From positions 211,234-263,267 of the forward strand of contig KQ482041.1 of the NCBI GenBank assembly GCA_001430745.1: 52,034 nt of DNA, written 5' to 3'. The position numbers and the translations under genes are program-made. The notes beneath the pieces are model-generated. The model was not told the origin of the DNA and ran no database searches. It saw only the letters and a program-made list of their open reading frames with translations. Each line of letters opens with the position of its first letter. Within the stretch, counting starts at the first letter, position 1. The DNA comes from Auxenochlorella pyrenoidosa (lineage: Eukaryota; Chlorophyta; Trebouxiophyceae; Chlorellales; Chlorellaceae). Positions 32,231-43,897 of the stretch are shown here, piece after piece.

Positions 32231-35200
32231 ATGTTCAAGAAGCACATCAGCGTGTCGTCCACGCACCAGCTGTCTGGCAAGGATGGCAAGGAGCTGCGGC
32301 GCAGCGTGCTCAAGGTGGGCCTACCCTCGCCTGGCTGCTTGTGCATGGGGGCCTGCGCCGTTGCATGAGCTGCGAAGGTCCCTCGTGCGGTCGAACCCCC
32401 TGTGCACCGATGGGTGTGGTGCCAAGCCCTCACCTCCAAGCCCTCTTCCATGCTCGCACCCCACACCAGGCCTTCCCCTCGGTGACTGAGGAGGAGCTGA
32501 GCGGCCTGCTGCCTGGCAAACAGGGCCTGGTGCAGACCAAGCTGTCCAACAGGTCAGGGGCAGGTGCCAGGGGCCTGCTGCTCAGGCGCACGCGCGGGCA
32601 GCCGAGCCCTGGCAGCTGCACGACTGGTGCATATGGCAGCCGGCGCACCAGGGCTCTCGTTGGCCGCCCTTCCCGCCGCTCTGCTGCTGAGCTGCCTGCG
32701 GCCCGCGTGTGCTGAGCGCCCCCCAGGTGCGTGGTGTACTCGCTGGAGGGAGGCAACCCGCTGTTCTTCGACCCCGATGGCCGCGGCGGCCTGCTGCCCA
32801 CGGTGCGCCCGCTCAGCAGCTCTGCCTCTGCCTCCGCGCCGCTCCTCGTGGCACCGTGGCATGCAGCTAGCTGGGTCGAAAGCTACGCTCGCCAGCTGCC
32901 TGGCCCCCAGTCAGCATCGGGTGTATGCCCACCCCACCCACCCCGCGTCCCGGCCCCTCCCCGCCCAGGTGTATGCGCTGGCGGTGCTGCCGCAGCTGCT
33001 GCCCACACTGCACACCTGGAGCGAGGTGGGCCTGCTGTGCTGCGCCAGCGCCGCACGCATGCGCAACGCCGGCGGTTCGTTGGCTGCAGTGCTGCATCGC
33101 TCGCAGGTGGGCACATGCACAAAGGGCAAGCCTCTAACAACCCCCACCCACCTCCTACCCTGCCGCCGGGGCCCGCAGGTCAGCGGCAAGGTGCTGGGCG
33201 GCGCAGACCTGTTTTTGCAGGGCGTGCTGGCGCCGCCGGGCGGCCTGCCAGACTTCCTGGCGGGGTCGCCGCGCAGCCTGTCGGTGCCGGGCAACCCCTG
33301 CCCCTTTGCAGGTGGGGCCAGGCAGCCTGAGGGCAGCTTGAGTGCATGGTCATGAGCAGCAAGCACAAGTTGCAGCAGCGATTGAGACTGGCGGAACGCG
33401 GCGGGCTGGCGCCCATGCGCCAGGCGGCCTCTGGTCTAGCCAGCTTCCACAGCAACGACCGCCCGTTGACTGCTCCACCTGTCCATGCCGCTGCACCCGC
33501 AGTGGGGCGCATGGCGGTGAGCCGAACCGAGGCGGTGCGCGAGGGCATGAAGGGGCGGGGGTGGACCCTGCTGCATAGCTATGGCGACCTGCTGTGGGCG
33601 CTGGGCGACAAGTCAACACCCAATGAGGGCTTCACCCCCACCCGCATCTTCCCGCTGGCGGCCCCCGAGGGCGAGCAGCCTGCCAACAATGAGGGAACTG
33701 CAGCGGCTGCAGCCGGCGCGCCAGCGGACGGCAGCGCTGGCGCTGGCGTTGCAGCGGCAGCAGCGCAGCTGGGCGGCATGCAGCTTGGGGGCGAGAGCGG
33801 CGTCGAGGTGGGGCCTGCTGCCAGCAGCAAAGGCGGGGAGGCTGCAGCAGAGGCAGGCGGCGCCGCTGCTTCAAGCGGGTCCACCAGCATGGACGAACTT
33901 CTCGAAGCAGCTGTGCTTGCAGGTTAGGCCAGGGCATGCCGCGCGCGCCGTGCACGGCTTGATCCACCGCTTTCCTGGGCTGGCAGCGTGCCTGCTTGCA
34001 CTGGCTGCCCTGCGCATGCATGTGCCGCCCAGCTGCCTCGGTTCATTGCTGGCCCACAGGATCAGCATTTCGACACACTTGCTGCAGGCCTGCAGACGCT
34101 GAAGAATGCCGACCTGCCCATCCAGTGCGGCGACTTCTACACCAAGCACATGCTGCCGGCACGACCCGAGGGTGAGAACTTGGGAGGGCACCGCCCCCAG
34201 CATGGTGGTAGCTGCTGCCTGCCGTTGCGGCCCTACCTGCTGTTGCCTCGGGGCGCCACATCCACCCGCCTGCAAGCCTGACCTGCGCCGCCCTGCGGTC
34301 ACCCCCCGGCGGGCGCCGGCGCCTGCCGCAGGTGTGACCTTTGACATGAAGCAGAGCAAGTACAAGAAGCTGAGCAAGCTGCTGGACAAGTTTGAGAAGG
34401 ACAAGGTGGGCTGGCCGGGGCATGCCCCGCTGTTGTGCTGCGACGTGCGTGGGTGCGCCGCCGGGGTGTGGCAGGGCAGCTGCAGAGCAGCGGATGCGGC
34501 TGTGCAAGTGCGGTTGGGAAAGGCGGCCAAGGGCGGCGGCCCACTGCACCCTCCTCGCCACCCTGCAGGTCATCACTCAAAAGGTGGTGCGCAAGCAGGA
34601 CTGCATCACAGCCGTCAACCGTAGCCACCCGGCCTACACCGGCTTTGCCGGCATGCCGGGAGCAGCAGGCGCCTGCGGCGGCGACGGCGCAGCGGCAGCA
34701 GCAGGCGGCAACGCCGGCAGCGGCGGCAAGGCGGGCGGCGGCGGCAAGTCCGGCGGCGGCGGCGGCAGCAAGGTGTCCATTAGCTACTGCTTCCGCGCGC
34801 CCAGCTCGCTGCGGCCGGTGTTTGGCGAGGCAGGGCTGCGGGACAAGGAGCGGCTGTACGAGGAGGCGGAGGTGGAGGCGGCGCTGGGGGCGTACGCGGC
34901 GGCGCAGGGTGAGTCACAGCGGCCGGCCTGCGCTGTCGCTGCTGCCGTCGCGCCGCCTGGTGCGACACGATGTCGCACCGCAAGGCCCAGGCGCAGCGCA
35001 GGGCTGCGCGCCCTCGCACACGCCTGGGCCGCGCAGCAGCCAACTAGGGGCGCATGCGCGCGTGCTCGGCTGCGGCACCCTGCATGCGGCCCGCCTACAA
35101 GAGGATGCTGGGAGGCCCGGGCGCGGGTGTGCAGTTCAAGCACCTGCTGGTGTGCCCTAGCCCCCTCGGTGCTGCGCAGGGCTGGTCGGCCCCGGCGGGC

Positions 35201-37493
35201 CTGCCGGCGGCATCAAGCTCGACCGCCTGCTGCACGGCTCGCTGTACAATAAAAAGGAGGCCGAGGGGGAGGGCAGCGTGGTGCCGCAGGCCGCGCTGCT
35301 CAAGCGCCTGCTGGCCAAGCTGCAGCTGCACCACCGGCTCGTCCGCCCCAGCGAGCAGGCGAGCGTGTGCCCGCTGGCTCCCCGCTCGTGCAGCCCCCCT
35401 GTGCACACTCGGTGCAGCCATCGCGCGCTGCGCAGGCTGTCTGCCATGCCTGCAGCGAGCGCGTGGTGCTCGGCAGCACCGGGTCGCCGCCACACTGCTG
35501 CTGCTGCCACACCGCTGAGCTCAGCTGACGTGCAGGCAGCGGCCCGAGGTTGCTGCCCTGCTACAGCCATCAGAACTGCCAGGGCAGCCTGCTGGGCCCC
35601 CGCTCTCCCACTGCTGCAGGGCCCTGTGGAGGTGGTGCGCAAGGGGCAGGTGAAGCCCGTGTGCATCAGCCAGGAGCGCCGGTTCGGACGCAACATCACA
35701 GGTGGGACACGTGGGTGCACCGCGGCTGTGTGGTTGGCTGGGCGCTGCTGCGCCTGCAAACGCAAGTGCCTGCACCCCTGGGATGCCCCGCGCTGCCACT
35801 CCCCTGCAAGTTGGGTGACAGTGTCGACGTTGCAGTCTGCTGCACAGTACCCCTTCTGCGGACCTCTCCACAGGGTGTGCAGCTTAATGCCACTGTCTGC
35901 ACGCCCTGCGCTTCGAGACTCCGCCTGCTGCCAACCGTGCAGCCCCACCCGCCCACCCACCCACCCCCACCCCCACCCCCACCCCCACACACGCACACAA
36001 ACGCGACGACNCGGGGGGGGGGGGGGGGCGGACACACACACGCACACACACACGCACGCGCACACACCCTCCGCGCAGCTGTGAGCCACGTGGAGAGCTT
36101 TGCGCTGGATGCGGGCGAGATGGCGGGGGTGCTGCAGCGCAAGTTTCAGACCAGCTGCAGCGTGTCCAAGCTGCCGGGCAAGGAGGAGAAGGACCACGAG
36201 ATCATGATGCAGNNNNNNNNNNNNNNNNNNNNNNNNNNNNNNNNNNNNNNNNNNNNNNNNNNNNNNNNNNNNNNNNNNNNNNNNNNNNNNNNNNNNNNNN
36301 NNNNNNNNNNNNNNNNNNNNNNNNNNNNNNNNNNNNNNNNNNNNNNNNNNNNNNNNNNNNNNNNNNNNNNNNNNNNNNNNNNNNNNNNNNNNNNNNNNNN
36401 NNNNNNNNNNNNNNNNNNNNNNNNNNNNNNNNNNNNNNNNNNNNNNNNNNNNNNNNNNNNNNNNNNNNNNNNNNNNNNNNNNNNNNNNNNNNNNNNNNNN
36501 NNNNNNNNNNNNNNNNNNNNNNNNNNNNNNNNNNNNNNNNNNNNNNNNNNNNNNNNNNNNNNNNNNNNNNNNNNNNNNNNNNNNNNNNNNNNNNNNNNNN
36601 NNNNNNNNNNNNNNNNNNNNNNNNNNNNNNNNNNNNNNNNNNNNNNNNNNNNNNNNNNNNNNNNNNNNNNNNNNNNNNNNNNNNNNNNNNNNNNNNNNNN
36701 NNNNNNNNNNNNNNNNNNNNNNNNNNNNNNNNNNNNNNNNNNNNNNNNNNNNNNNNNNNNNNNNNNNNNNNNNNNNNNNNNNNNNNNNNNNNNNNNNNNN
36801 NNNNNNNNNNNNNNNNNNNNNNNNNNNNNNNNNNNNNNNNNNNNNNNNNNNNNNNNNNNNNNNNNNNNNNNNNNNNNNNNNNNNNNNNNNNNNNNNNNNN
36901 NNNNNNNNNNNNNNNNNNNNNNNNNNNNNNNNNNNNNNNNNNNNNNNNNNNNNNNNNNNNNNNNNNNNNNNNNNNNNNNNNNNNNNNNNNNNNNNNNNNN
37001 NNNNNNNNNNNNNNNNNNNNNNNNNNNNNNNNNNNNNNNNNNNNNNNNNNNNNNNNNNNNNNNNNNNNNNNNNNNNNNNNNNNNNNNNNNNNNNNNNNNN
37101 NNNNNNNNNNNNNNNNNNNNNNNNNNNNNNNNNNNNNNNNNNNNNNNNNNNNNNNNNNNNNNNNNNNNNNNNNNNNNGAGGGCGCTTCTCTTGTGTGCAG
37201 CCCAGTGTGCAACTGCCAGGCGCCGCTGCCAGGCCTGGAAGCCTGCCCACCTCAGCTCCCGCAGCCCTCCCGGCACAAGCACGAGAAGCCCTGGCCACAC
37301 TGGCAGCGCCGGTGCTGAGGGCTGCCTGCATGTGTCAACCCCCGTGAGCTTGCCGCACCTTCTCGCGCCCCTGGACCCGCCGCCCTGGGCCTGCCCCCTG
37401 CAGGGCGACCTGCTCAAGCAGGTGGCCGCCTTCCTGGCCGAGCAGTACGGCATCCCCCCGGCGCTGATGGAGCTGAAGCAGAAGGGCAAGTGA
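32231..37493 (+). CDS. EIF2D: eIF2D (ligatin), translation initiation/recycling factor
   Basis: Starts ATG 32231 (MFKKHISVSSTHQLSGKDGK), a close match to the eIF2D N-terminus. Exons: 32231-32314, 32470-32552, 32727-32802, 32969-33025, 33179-33311, 33503-33922, 34088-34171, 34332-34405, 34569-34918, 35180 to about 35360, about 35620-35701, 36079-36212, then 37404-37493. Domains in order: N-terminal and PUA region (LFFD, FPT-like LLPTVYALAVLPQLLPTLHTW, KVLGGADLFLQGV, LLHSYGDLLW), an Ala/Gly-rich linker (33660-33890), a SWIB-like region (ADLPIQCGDFYTKHMLPARPEG; KQSKYKKLSKLLDKF) and a C-terminal SUI1 domain (SVSKLPGKEEKDHEIMMQ + GDLLKQVAAFL). The SUI1 domain is split by an intron that holds the 965-base gap. 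eIF2D helps release mRNA and tRNA from post-termination 40S subunits and can place tRNA without eIF2. The intron near 35360 has either a GC donor (CAG|gcgagc) or a GT donor six bases later. Confidence 0.93.
35944..36067. repeat. Simple-sequence block (CCCAC, poly-G, CA) in an eIF2D intron
   Basis: Consecutive runs of CCCACC/CCCCCA units, an ACACAC stretch, one ambiguous base at 36011, about 15 G, then a CA/CG dinucleotide run. The single N beside the G-run shows a sequencing or assembly difficulty. Entirely intronic. Confidence 0.9.
36213..37177. other. Assembly gap (965 N) in the last intron of eIF2D
   Basis: Begins immediately after a CAG that ends a coding exon. The next exon after the gap (37404) continues the SUI1 domain in frame, so the gap most likely covers the donor site and most of one intron. 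Confidence 0.85.
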
Positions 37494-38340
37494 GCGGGCG
37501 CCGCCAAGCGGAGCCTCCCTGCTATCGCTGCACACGTGGCAAGGAGTGGTCCACCCAAGCAGTGGGCACCTACCTGCCTGGGGGCTGCGTCACATACCGC
37601 CAAGTCGGGCAGTTGTTTTGTGCGGCGCTCATGATGTCAACATGAGCCACCCCTTGCGCACCCCTCTGTGACCACGCCCTCAGCCCATGGCGCTCAGAGC
37701 CTTCAGGAACACGTTTGTGCAAGGAAAAAGGGGGCCACAGAGCTTGCCAGGTGGCTGACTCCCACTGCCTGTTGTGATGGAAACAGTGCTTGTGGCTCTC
37801 GTCGCGCGTACGCGCTGCTGTGGGCGCGGCGAGGTCGCAGCCTGGGTGGCCCTCTTCCAGGCTGTAGTTTCTGCCCACCATATTTGCTGTCTCAAGTCCA
37901 GACTGCAACCTGGGCGCCCTGCATCTTTATTCTGCAAAGCTTTGGGACGCCACCCAAGCACCCAGAATTTGTGGTCAGGGGTGCGTCAAGGGTGAGGTGG
38001 CCACCCACAGCTGGAGCTGACCATGCATGAGGTACTCCCTCATCAGCCCAGCCTCTGCTCGTGCTCTGCGCTTTCTTTCTGCAGTCCCGCTAGTAGAGCT
38101 GCGGAAACTGCCCACGCCGCCTGGCGCCCATCAGGCACAGCAGACGCGCAGGAAGCTGCGGCCGAGGCACCTGGAGACACCTCTTTAGCGATTCTGATAT
38201 TCGGCTTTTGCTTACTCCTGGAGATTGCGGTTGTTTACAGGCAAGCCACCCGCCGGACCCGTAAAAGGGGGGAAGAGGTTGAGGCCCGCTGTGCCCCCTC
38301 CGCTCTCATGCTCTCCAGAACCCACACTGCTGTAGACTGA
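37494..38340. other. Region between eIF2D and the first SBP-related gene
   Basis: About 0.85 kb: eIF2D 3' UTR and the upstream region, possibly with an unrecognised first exon, of the next gene. No zinc-finger Cys pattern (FCQQC-like) is present. A plus-strand open frame at 38023-38340 with a hydrophobic stretch has no supporting evidence. Confidence 0.45.
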
Positions 38341-39312
38341 ATTGCTTCGGTTGCCGCTGGCCGTGCCCCTTGCCCGCAGGCCTGCACTGCCGCCGCACCA
38401 CAGGCGCGCCTCTCCTGGTCGTCCCGCCACCAGCTCGGCCTACCCTACTCCCAGCACAGCCTGCTCCTGGCAAACCAGGGAGGCAACGCTGTTCTACAAA
38501 GCTACCGCCCACATAGTTCGGGGGCAAAGCTGTCAAACCAACCGCAGGCAGCGTCGACTGGCACCGCCGGCGCCGCCGCACCCGCTCCTCCACCTGCATC
38601 CGGAGCCGCCGCAGGCGCAGCTGCGCTGCCGCTGGCACACAGCCTGATGGGCGCCGCCAGCCAGGAGCCCACGCCACCGGCGACTCCGCTGGCGGCAGGG
38701 CAGGCTGCCGCAGCTCCAGGCGACCTGGAGCGTGGCTGCTCGTGGCCGTGGTCAGCTCCCGCTGGCGCCGTCAGCTTCCAGCCCGCCGCGCAGCCGCCGC
38801 CGGCCGACCCCTCCCTTGTGCGGCGGGCCCTGCAAGCGCTGGAGGAGCAAGACGGCGCGGTGAGTGGGGGCGTGCGGTCCGGGCTGCTTGCTGCCCCTAC
38901 GTACCGGATGCAAGGGTTGGGTGGGGTGCCCGGTCCAAAGGCAGGCTGTTCCGGAATCTGGGCCCGCTGGGCGCATGACGGGCCCACTCCCATGCAGAGT
39001 GTGCATCATCACGGGGGCCCTGCACCTCACTGTGCTGTCATGCTGAAGTCGTGCATTCCAAGGGCCGCCCGCTCGCGCCGTTGGACTTGTTGTGCGGGCA
39101 TATTGGAAGTGTTGCATTCCTCCCTTGTGCCCCTTGCCACCGGCCCGCAGGCGTCGCCCGCTGGCGATGTGCCCAGCATCCAGGAGCTCATTGACATCTC
39201 TCTTGGTCTGGGCCTAGATCTGCGGACCGCCGCCGGCAGCGTGGCGGAGCTGTCGCTGCTGCCGCCCGCGGGTGCACCGTCAGCGCCAGCGTGCCGCCAG
39301 CTTGCCAGTTGA
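38341..39312 (+). CDS. SBP-family paralog, C-terminal half only (5' end unresolved)
   Basis: Two exons are supported. The first is open from 38341 to a donor at 38859 (acceptor probably near 38380) and is Ala/Pro/Gln/Ser-rich, ending DPSLVRRALQALEEQDGA. The second runs 39151-39312 (AGDVPSIQELIDISLGLGLDL..., TGA at 39310-39312). They align with the C-terminal part of the SBP gene at 43898-46108, where LVQEALKTIGSSA is followed, at the same intron position, by LDDVPSTEELLTFSQELGLLLD. No SBP zinc domain is found between eIF2D and this gene, so it is a truncated duplicate or a gene encoding only the protein-interaction part. The start codon is not identified; ATG 38647 is the first in-frame one, but the open frame extends well upstream of it. 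Confidence 0.6.
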   Translation: MASVAAGRAPCPQACTAAAPQARLSWSSRHQLGLPYSQHSLLLANQGGNAVLQSYRPHSSGAKLSNQPQAASTGTAGAAAPAPPPASGAAAGAAALPLAHSLMGAASQEPTPPATPLAAGQAAAAPGDLERGCSWPWSAPAGAVSFQPAAQPPPADPSLVRRALQALEEQDGAVSGGVRSGLLAAPTYRMQGLGGVPGPKAGCSGIWARWAHDGPTPMQSVHHHGGPAPHCAVMLKSCIPRAARSRRWTCCAGILEVLHSSLVPLATGPQASPAGDVPSIQELIDISLGLGLDLRTAAGSVAELSLLPPAGAPSAPACRQLAS

Positions 39313-40374
39313 TGCCCGCTGCACCAGCAGCACATGATGTACCATCCTGCTCCCTTTATGCCTTGTTTTCTCTGTGCCACAGCCCCCCTGATTTCATGCC
39401 GCCCATGCTCTTGTGCCATACCACCGCTCCCAACCTCCAGCCACCCCGAAGCTGCCCGGGCCGTGTGCTGTTGCCTGCCACGCGTGCCCTGCTGCCTCGT
39501 CCTCTGAACCGTGGCTTGTGCAGCCTGCCGCCAGCTGCACAGGCTGCATGCTGTGCCACAATTCGCCACATGATCTGCATCCTCACACTGTCCCCACTGG
39601 CACCCTGGCCGCCGTCCCTGTAAACCTCGCAGCGCGCGCGGCGCCTTCAAGTGCTAGCACATGCATCAACGTTTGCACGGCCCTTCTCCAGCCTGCGACC
39701 GCCCCACCGCACATAGTGCTGTGTATGCAGGCAAAGGTGCAGCTTCAGTGTGCAGGCCTGAGTAGGGCCTGATCCGGGAATTGATCTCCCCCGCAACGGG
39801 CGGCTGGGCCCCCTCTCCGGTCCCGCTCCTGCCGTCGCCGCCGCGCAGCTGCCAAAGAGGCAGGCTGCAGCTGTGCACAGGGTGTTTTGGGAGGGCTGCG
39901 ATGTGCCCACAGGGCTCCTCTGATCTGTGCCCAAAGGGGGCAGCTGCAACCGGCAAGACAAAATGAAGTTTCCTTTCAATGGGTGGCTGCCAGCGGCGTG
40001 GAGCTAACCTGGGGGCCGGTACTGTGAGCTCCGCAGGTTTCGGTTGGGGCTTACCGCTTAGCAGACAGTTTTATTGGCATCAAAGGAGGCTCTGTCTGCC
40101 TTTGCAAGCACGCACCGTGTACCCCCCGGCTCCCTTTCCTGCTGAGGCCGCGGACTACCCTGCAGGACAACCCGGGGCCCGATTTCGGTACCTGAAGGTC
40201 GAATTGCGATTCAAAGCACCCATCCATCTGCTTTTGGCAATTCAAAGGCGTCGTCCTGTCCCGGAGACGGCGCCCCGAAGCGAAGAAGGGAGGCATTCTC
40301 CTTAGAGAGGCATCGAATGGCGGCAATTTTGGCGGAGCCCGTCATGAGACCCGCGCGGGGCTGCCGCTAACGGC
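39313..40374. other. Intergenic region upstream of the polyQ SBP gene
   Basis: About 1.06 kb with no supported exon: 3' UTR of the gene fragment and promoter/5' leader of the next SBP gene. Nothing distinctive was recognised. Confidence 0.45.
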
Positions 40375-42496
40375 ATGAGCCTGGGCAGCGGCACCGCGGG
40401 CGCGGGCGAGGGCGGGCGCCGCGCCAGGAGCGGGCGTGGCTGCCAGGTGCCCGGCTGCGCACAGCCCTTGGAGCCAGGCTACTCAATGGTGAATGGGCAG
40501 GGATGCAAAGCGAGCAGCAGTGTGTTGGGCAGCTGCAGCACGCCGACACTGGGGGTGCTGTGCCACCTGCGGTGCCGCTCAACCTTGCGTGTCCTGGCGG
40601 CCCTCCCTGCAGCGCCACCGGGTGTGCACCTTCCACTACCACCAGGAGAGCCTGGAGCTGGGCGGCTCAACCGTGCGCTTCTGCCAGCAGGTGGGCGATG
40701 TCGGGAGGTGCGCGGCACGCATGCGTAGAAGCGCCACGTGGCCGGTGGTACCCTCCAGCTGCTGCCGCTGGCCCAGCACCAGAGCCACCTCGCAGCATGA
40801 ACCATCTTATCTGTCCGTGCCCGACATAATTGAGATGTCCATGCATCCAAAGCAATGGTCAGCTGTGGCACGAGCTCTGCCCCTGCCTCGCCCAATGCCC
40901 CCCCCCCCCCGCCCATCCCACCCTACACACACACCTCACCCCATCCCCCCCAACCCCCACCCCCCACCCCACCCGCAGTGCGGTCGGTACCAGCTGCTCA
41001 GCGAATTTGAATCGGGGCGCCGGTCCTGCCGCACTAGCCTGCAGCGGCACAAGGAGAGGAGGCGCAAGGCGCGGCAGCGGAAGCGGGAGGAGCGGGCGAG
41101 GGCCAAGAGGCGCCGGTGGGGTGGCGGCGGCGAGTCAGAGACCAACGGCGACGGCGATGAGGAGGCCGGGGAGGCGTCAGAGCAGGAGGAACAAGAAGGA
41201 GGGGGAGGGGAGGAAGGTGCGGCGGAGCAGGAGGGAGAGGGGCAGCACGCACGGGCAGGCACCGGCCCTGCGGCTCGCGCCGTGCAGAGCGCGGCCGCCT
41301 CCAGCCCGCCTGCCGTGGAGCGCCAGCCGTTATTGGAGGGGGCAGTGGGCAGGGAGCAGCGGCAGCGACAGCGATGGGGGCTGCGGCGGAAGGAGGCAAG
41401 GGAGCGGCGGCCGCAGCCAAGTGCAGACCCTGCGGGGCCAACAGAGCAGGTTGAGCAGCCTGAGCCCACACGTGCCCTGCTACCGGCAGCTGACACGAGT
41501 GCTCACCCTGCCTCCGAGGCAGAGGAGCACGAGCGAGAGCAGCAGGGCCAGGAGCAGCAGCAAAAGCAGCAGCAACAGCAGCAGCAGCAGCAGCCGCCGC
41601 AGCAGCAGCGGCATGAGCAGCTGGCAGTGCAGTCTGCTGAGCAGGAGCAAGCGCAGCAGGAGCCAACCAGCCAGCCGCTCGGAAGCTTGCCTTCCTCGCA
41701 TCTAGCCAGGCAGCTGCTCGCACTGCTGGGGGCAACGGCATTCGACGAGCCGCCCACCCCGGTGGTGTGCGCCGCAGCGCCCGTGGTGCCGCAAGGGCAG
41801 CAACCGCTGGCTCAGCAGGTGCAGCAGGCAATGATGGAGCAGCATGCAGGCCTGGCAGAGGGGCTTGTCCCGGTCCACAGCAGGCAGGCGCAGCAGGCGC
41901 AGCAGGCAGACTTGGGGCCCCAGCAACACCTGCTGCGCCTGCAGGGGTTGCCCGCTGCCAAGCCGCAGGCTGCCCCTGCACTGGCAGCCCTTGTGCAGCC
42001 CACCGAAGTGCTGCAGAGCCCACACACACCGGCCTCTGCAGCAGCTGCCGAGCCGCTGCACGCGCCCCTGCCCTCGCCCATCGAGCAGCCCTTGCGTGAC
42101 CCCACCTGGACTCAGTTGCGGGGCCCGCTGCCGCCTCCCACACTGCCTGCGGTGAGCTGGGGTTGACTGGTAGCACAGGCTGGTGGCCGGCTGCTCTAGG
42201 CGTGCATGAATGCATGTTGGGCAGTGCTGGCATGGCGTGGCAGAGATGCCTTGCATCCGCCGCGCAGCCAGACAGAGTGGCAGCAGGGATCCAAAATTAA
42301 GGTGTGCCTGCGGCTCCTGCTCCATGGCACGCAGGCCCCGGGAGCGCCTGGCTGGTCCCCACCCTCCCCACAAGCCTCACCTTGCCCTGCCTGCGCCGCA
42401 CTGGCGGAAGTGTGGCGTGCACACATGGATGACCGGCAGTTCATGGAGCAGCTGGGCCAGCCGCCGCCCCTCTGTGACACCTGCGCCCAGCTGTGA
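40375..42496 (+). CDS. SBP-domain transcription factor with polyglutamine region and Cys-pair tail
   Basis: Four exons: 40375-40488, 40613-40690, 40979-42151 and 42335-42496, all joining in frame. The SBP domain runs from residue 23: CQVPGC, HRVCTFH (first zinc site), RFCQQCGRYQ and SEFESGRRSCR (second site), then a basic nuclear-localisation-like stretch (HKERRRKARQRKREERARAK). SBP proteins bind GTAC-core DNA; algal members include the copper regulator CRR1. In most SBP domains the second zinc site uses a His in CxxCxxxH; here that residue is Gln (codon 40991-40993). The rest is low complexity: acidic Glu/Gly, then Gln-rich with about 12 consecutive Gln-type codons near 41570-41620. The last exon encodes CPACAAL...CDTCAQL and a TGA at 42494-42496. 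If the exon 3 donor is not used, the protein would stop at 42166 instead. Confidence 0.85.
41560..41610 (+). repeat. CAG repeat coding polyglutamine
   Basis: In-frame run of CAG/CAA codons in the third exon of the SBP gene, giving a Gln tract interrupted by Lys and Pro. Likely a length-variable activation-type region. Confidence 0.85.
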
Positions 42497-43897
42497 GGAG
42501 CACACCTCCCTCCCAAACGCCCAAACCCCGCCTACCGTCCCGATCCTCGAGTACCCCTTCACCGCTACGTGAGGTACCCTGCAAATGTTTGACTTCCCTT
42601 GCATTTTTCTCGACCGCATTGTGCCAGCAGCCTGCGCACCCTCTGCCGACTGCTCGGTTGGTCCACCTGCGACTTGACAGCTCCTGACGGCCCCACCTAC
42701 GCGCGCAGCGCTGCTCTTGAATGAATACGTGTCCGTCCATAATGCCTGCTCAAATGCATATCTCATTGGACGAGTGTCTTGTAAAACGCAAGACTTCAAC
42801 GGTTGGCGTTGCCTCCGGCTGGGCCTACGTTTGCATGCGTCAGGTCAGGCCAATGTAGGCAGCGCAGTGGCATTCAGCCGCCAGGCAGCACAAGCGCTCC
42901 AGCGCACGACTTGCATTCAAAATGCAGTGGCCTGATCAGGACGTGTGGATGCCAGGGACCACCGTGCTCTTGGAACAATCATACGCAGGTGTGGCTATCA
43001 GCACTCGAGCTTTGCTGAGGCTCACGTCAACGTTGCCTGCACACCCCTTGCCCCTGACCAGTGGCTGTGAGCGAATGAGGCCTCCCGGCATAAAACTCTT
43101 TGATCACAAACGTATGCAGGCTGCCTCTAGCCCGTGCATGAAGGTGAAACCCAACGAATTCGTAAAACCTGGAAAATCGGCCAGCTGGGGCGCAGCGTCT
43201 GGCACGGGAGGAGCTGCGGGTTTATAAACTGCATGGGCATGTGAACCATGTGCCCGCGCTTCTAGAAAACGATCCTACAATATAGTTTCATTTTTATGCT
43301 AGAACGCACGCAAAGCCCCCGTTCCACCACCGACTTAAGGACCCCACCGGCAGAGCGGCGGTTCTCGCTCCGACAGGCACGCCGCCCTGTTCAGTGCGGT
43401 CTGTTGAGAGACTGGCTCGTCGATCACAACACAAAGCAGCGCGACGCGCAGCCAGGGGACTACGCGGCTAGCACAGCAGCGGAGAGCTCTGTATGCGGGG
43501 GGCGCCGAACAGAGGCGCGCGCTATAGGCGTTCGTTCCGTCTCAAGCTGCACCTGTGCCGCCCGGCGCGCAGTAGGTGAGGTCGGCAGGGCGGGACCTGC
43601 AGGGAGCGGCTGGCTGGTGGCGGCGGGCATAGGCGTGCGCCAGCGACGGCGTGCGGCAGAGCTGGACCCCGCCGCATTTCCCCACATTTGAACTCAGCCG
43701 CGGGCATGCTGGTACAAACGTGCGGTCAGCAGTGTCAGAACTGCCCACAGCCAGCATGTGATGCATGTTGGACTGCAGACGGCCAGCCGGCAGCAGGTGT
43801 GGCTGTTGGGCTCGGTCCGAGGCTGCCTTCCTGCTGGCCAGCAGCTGCGCGCCCTCGCTGATGCTGCACCCAAACCCCTCCCTTGCCCACTGCAGAA
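42497..43897. promoter_or_regulatory. Region between the two SBP-domain genes
   Basis: 1.4 kb. The left part is the 3' UTR of the first gene, with a plus-strand TGTAA at 42780-42784. The right part is upstream sequence of the second gene, with a TATA-like TTTATAAA at 43211-43218 and an AT-rich stretch at 43270-43305. A 5' noncoding exon may be present. No coding exon is supported. Confidence 0.5.

Noticed and set aside
38023..38340. Open frame with a hydrophobic stretch upstream of the SBP-related fragment
   Set aside because: No link in frame or splicing to the next exons, and no recognised family; probably chance.
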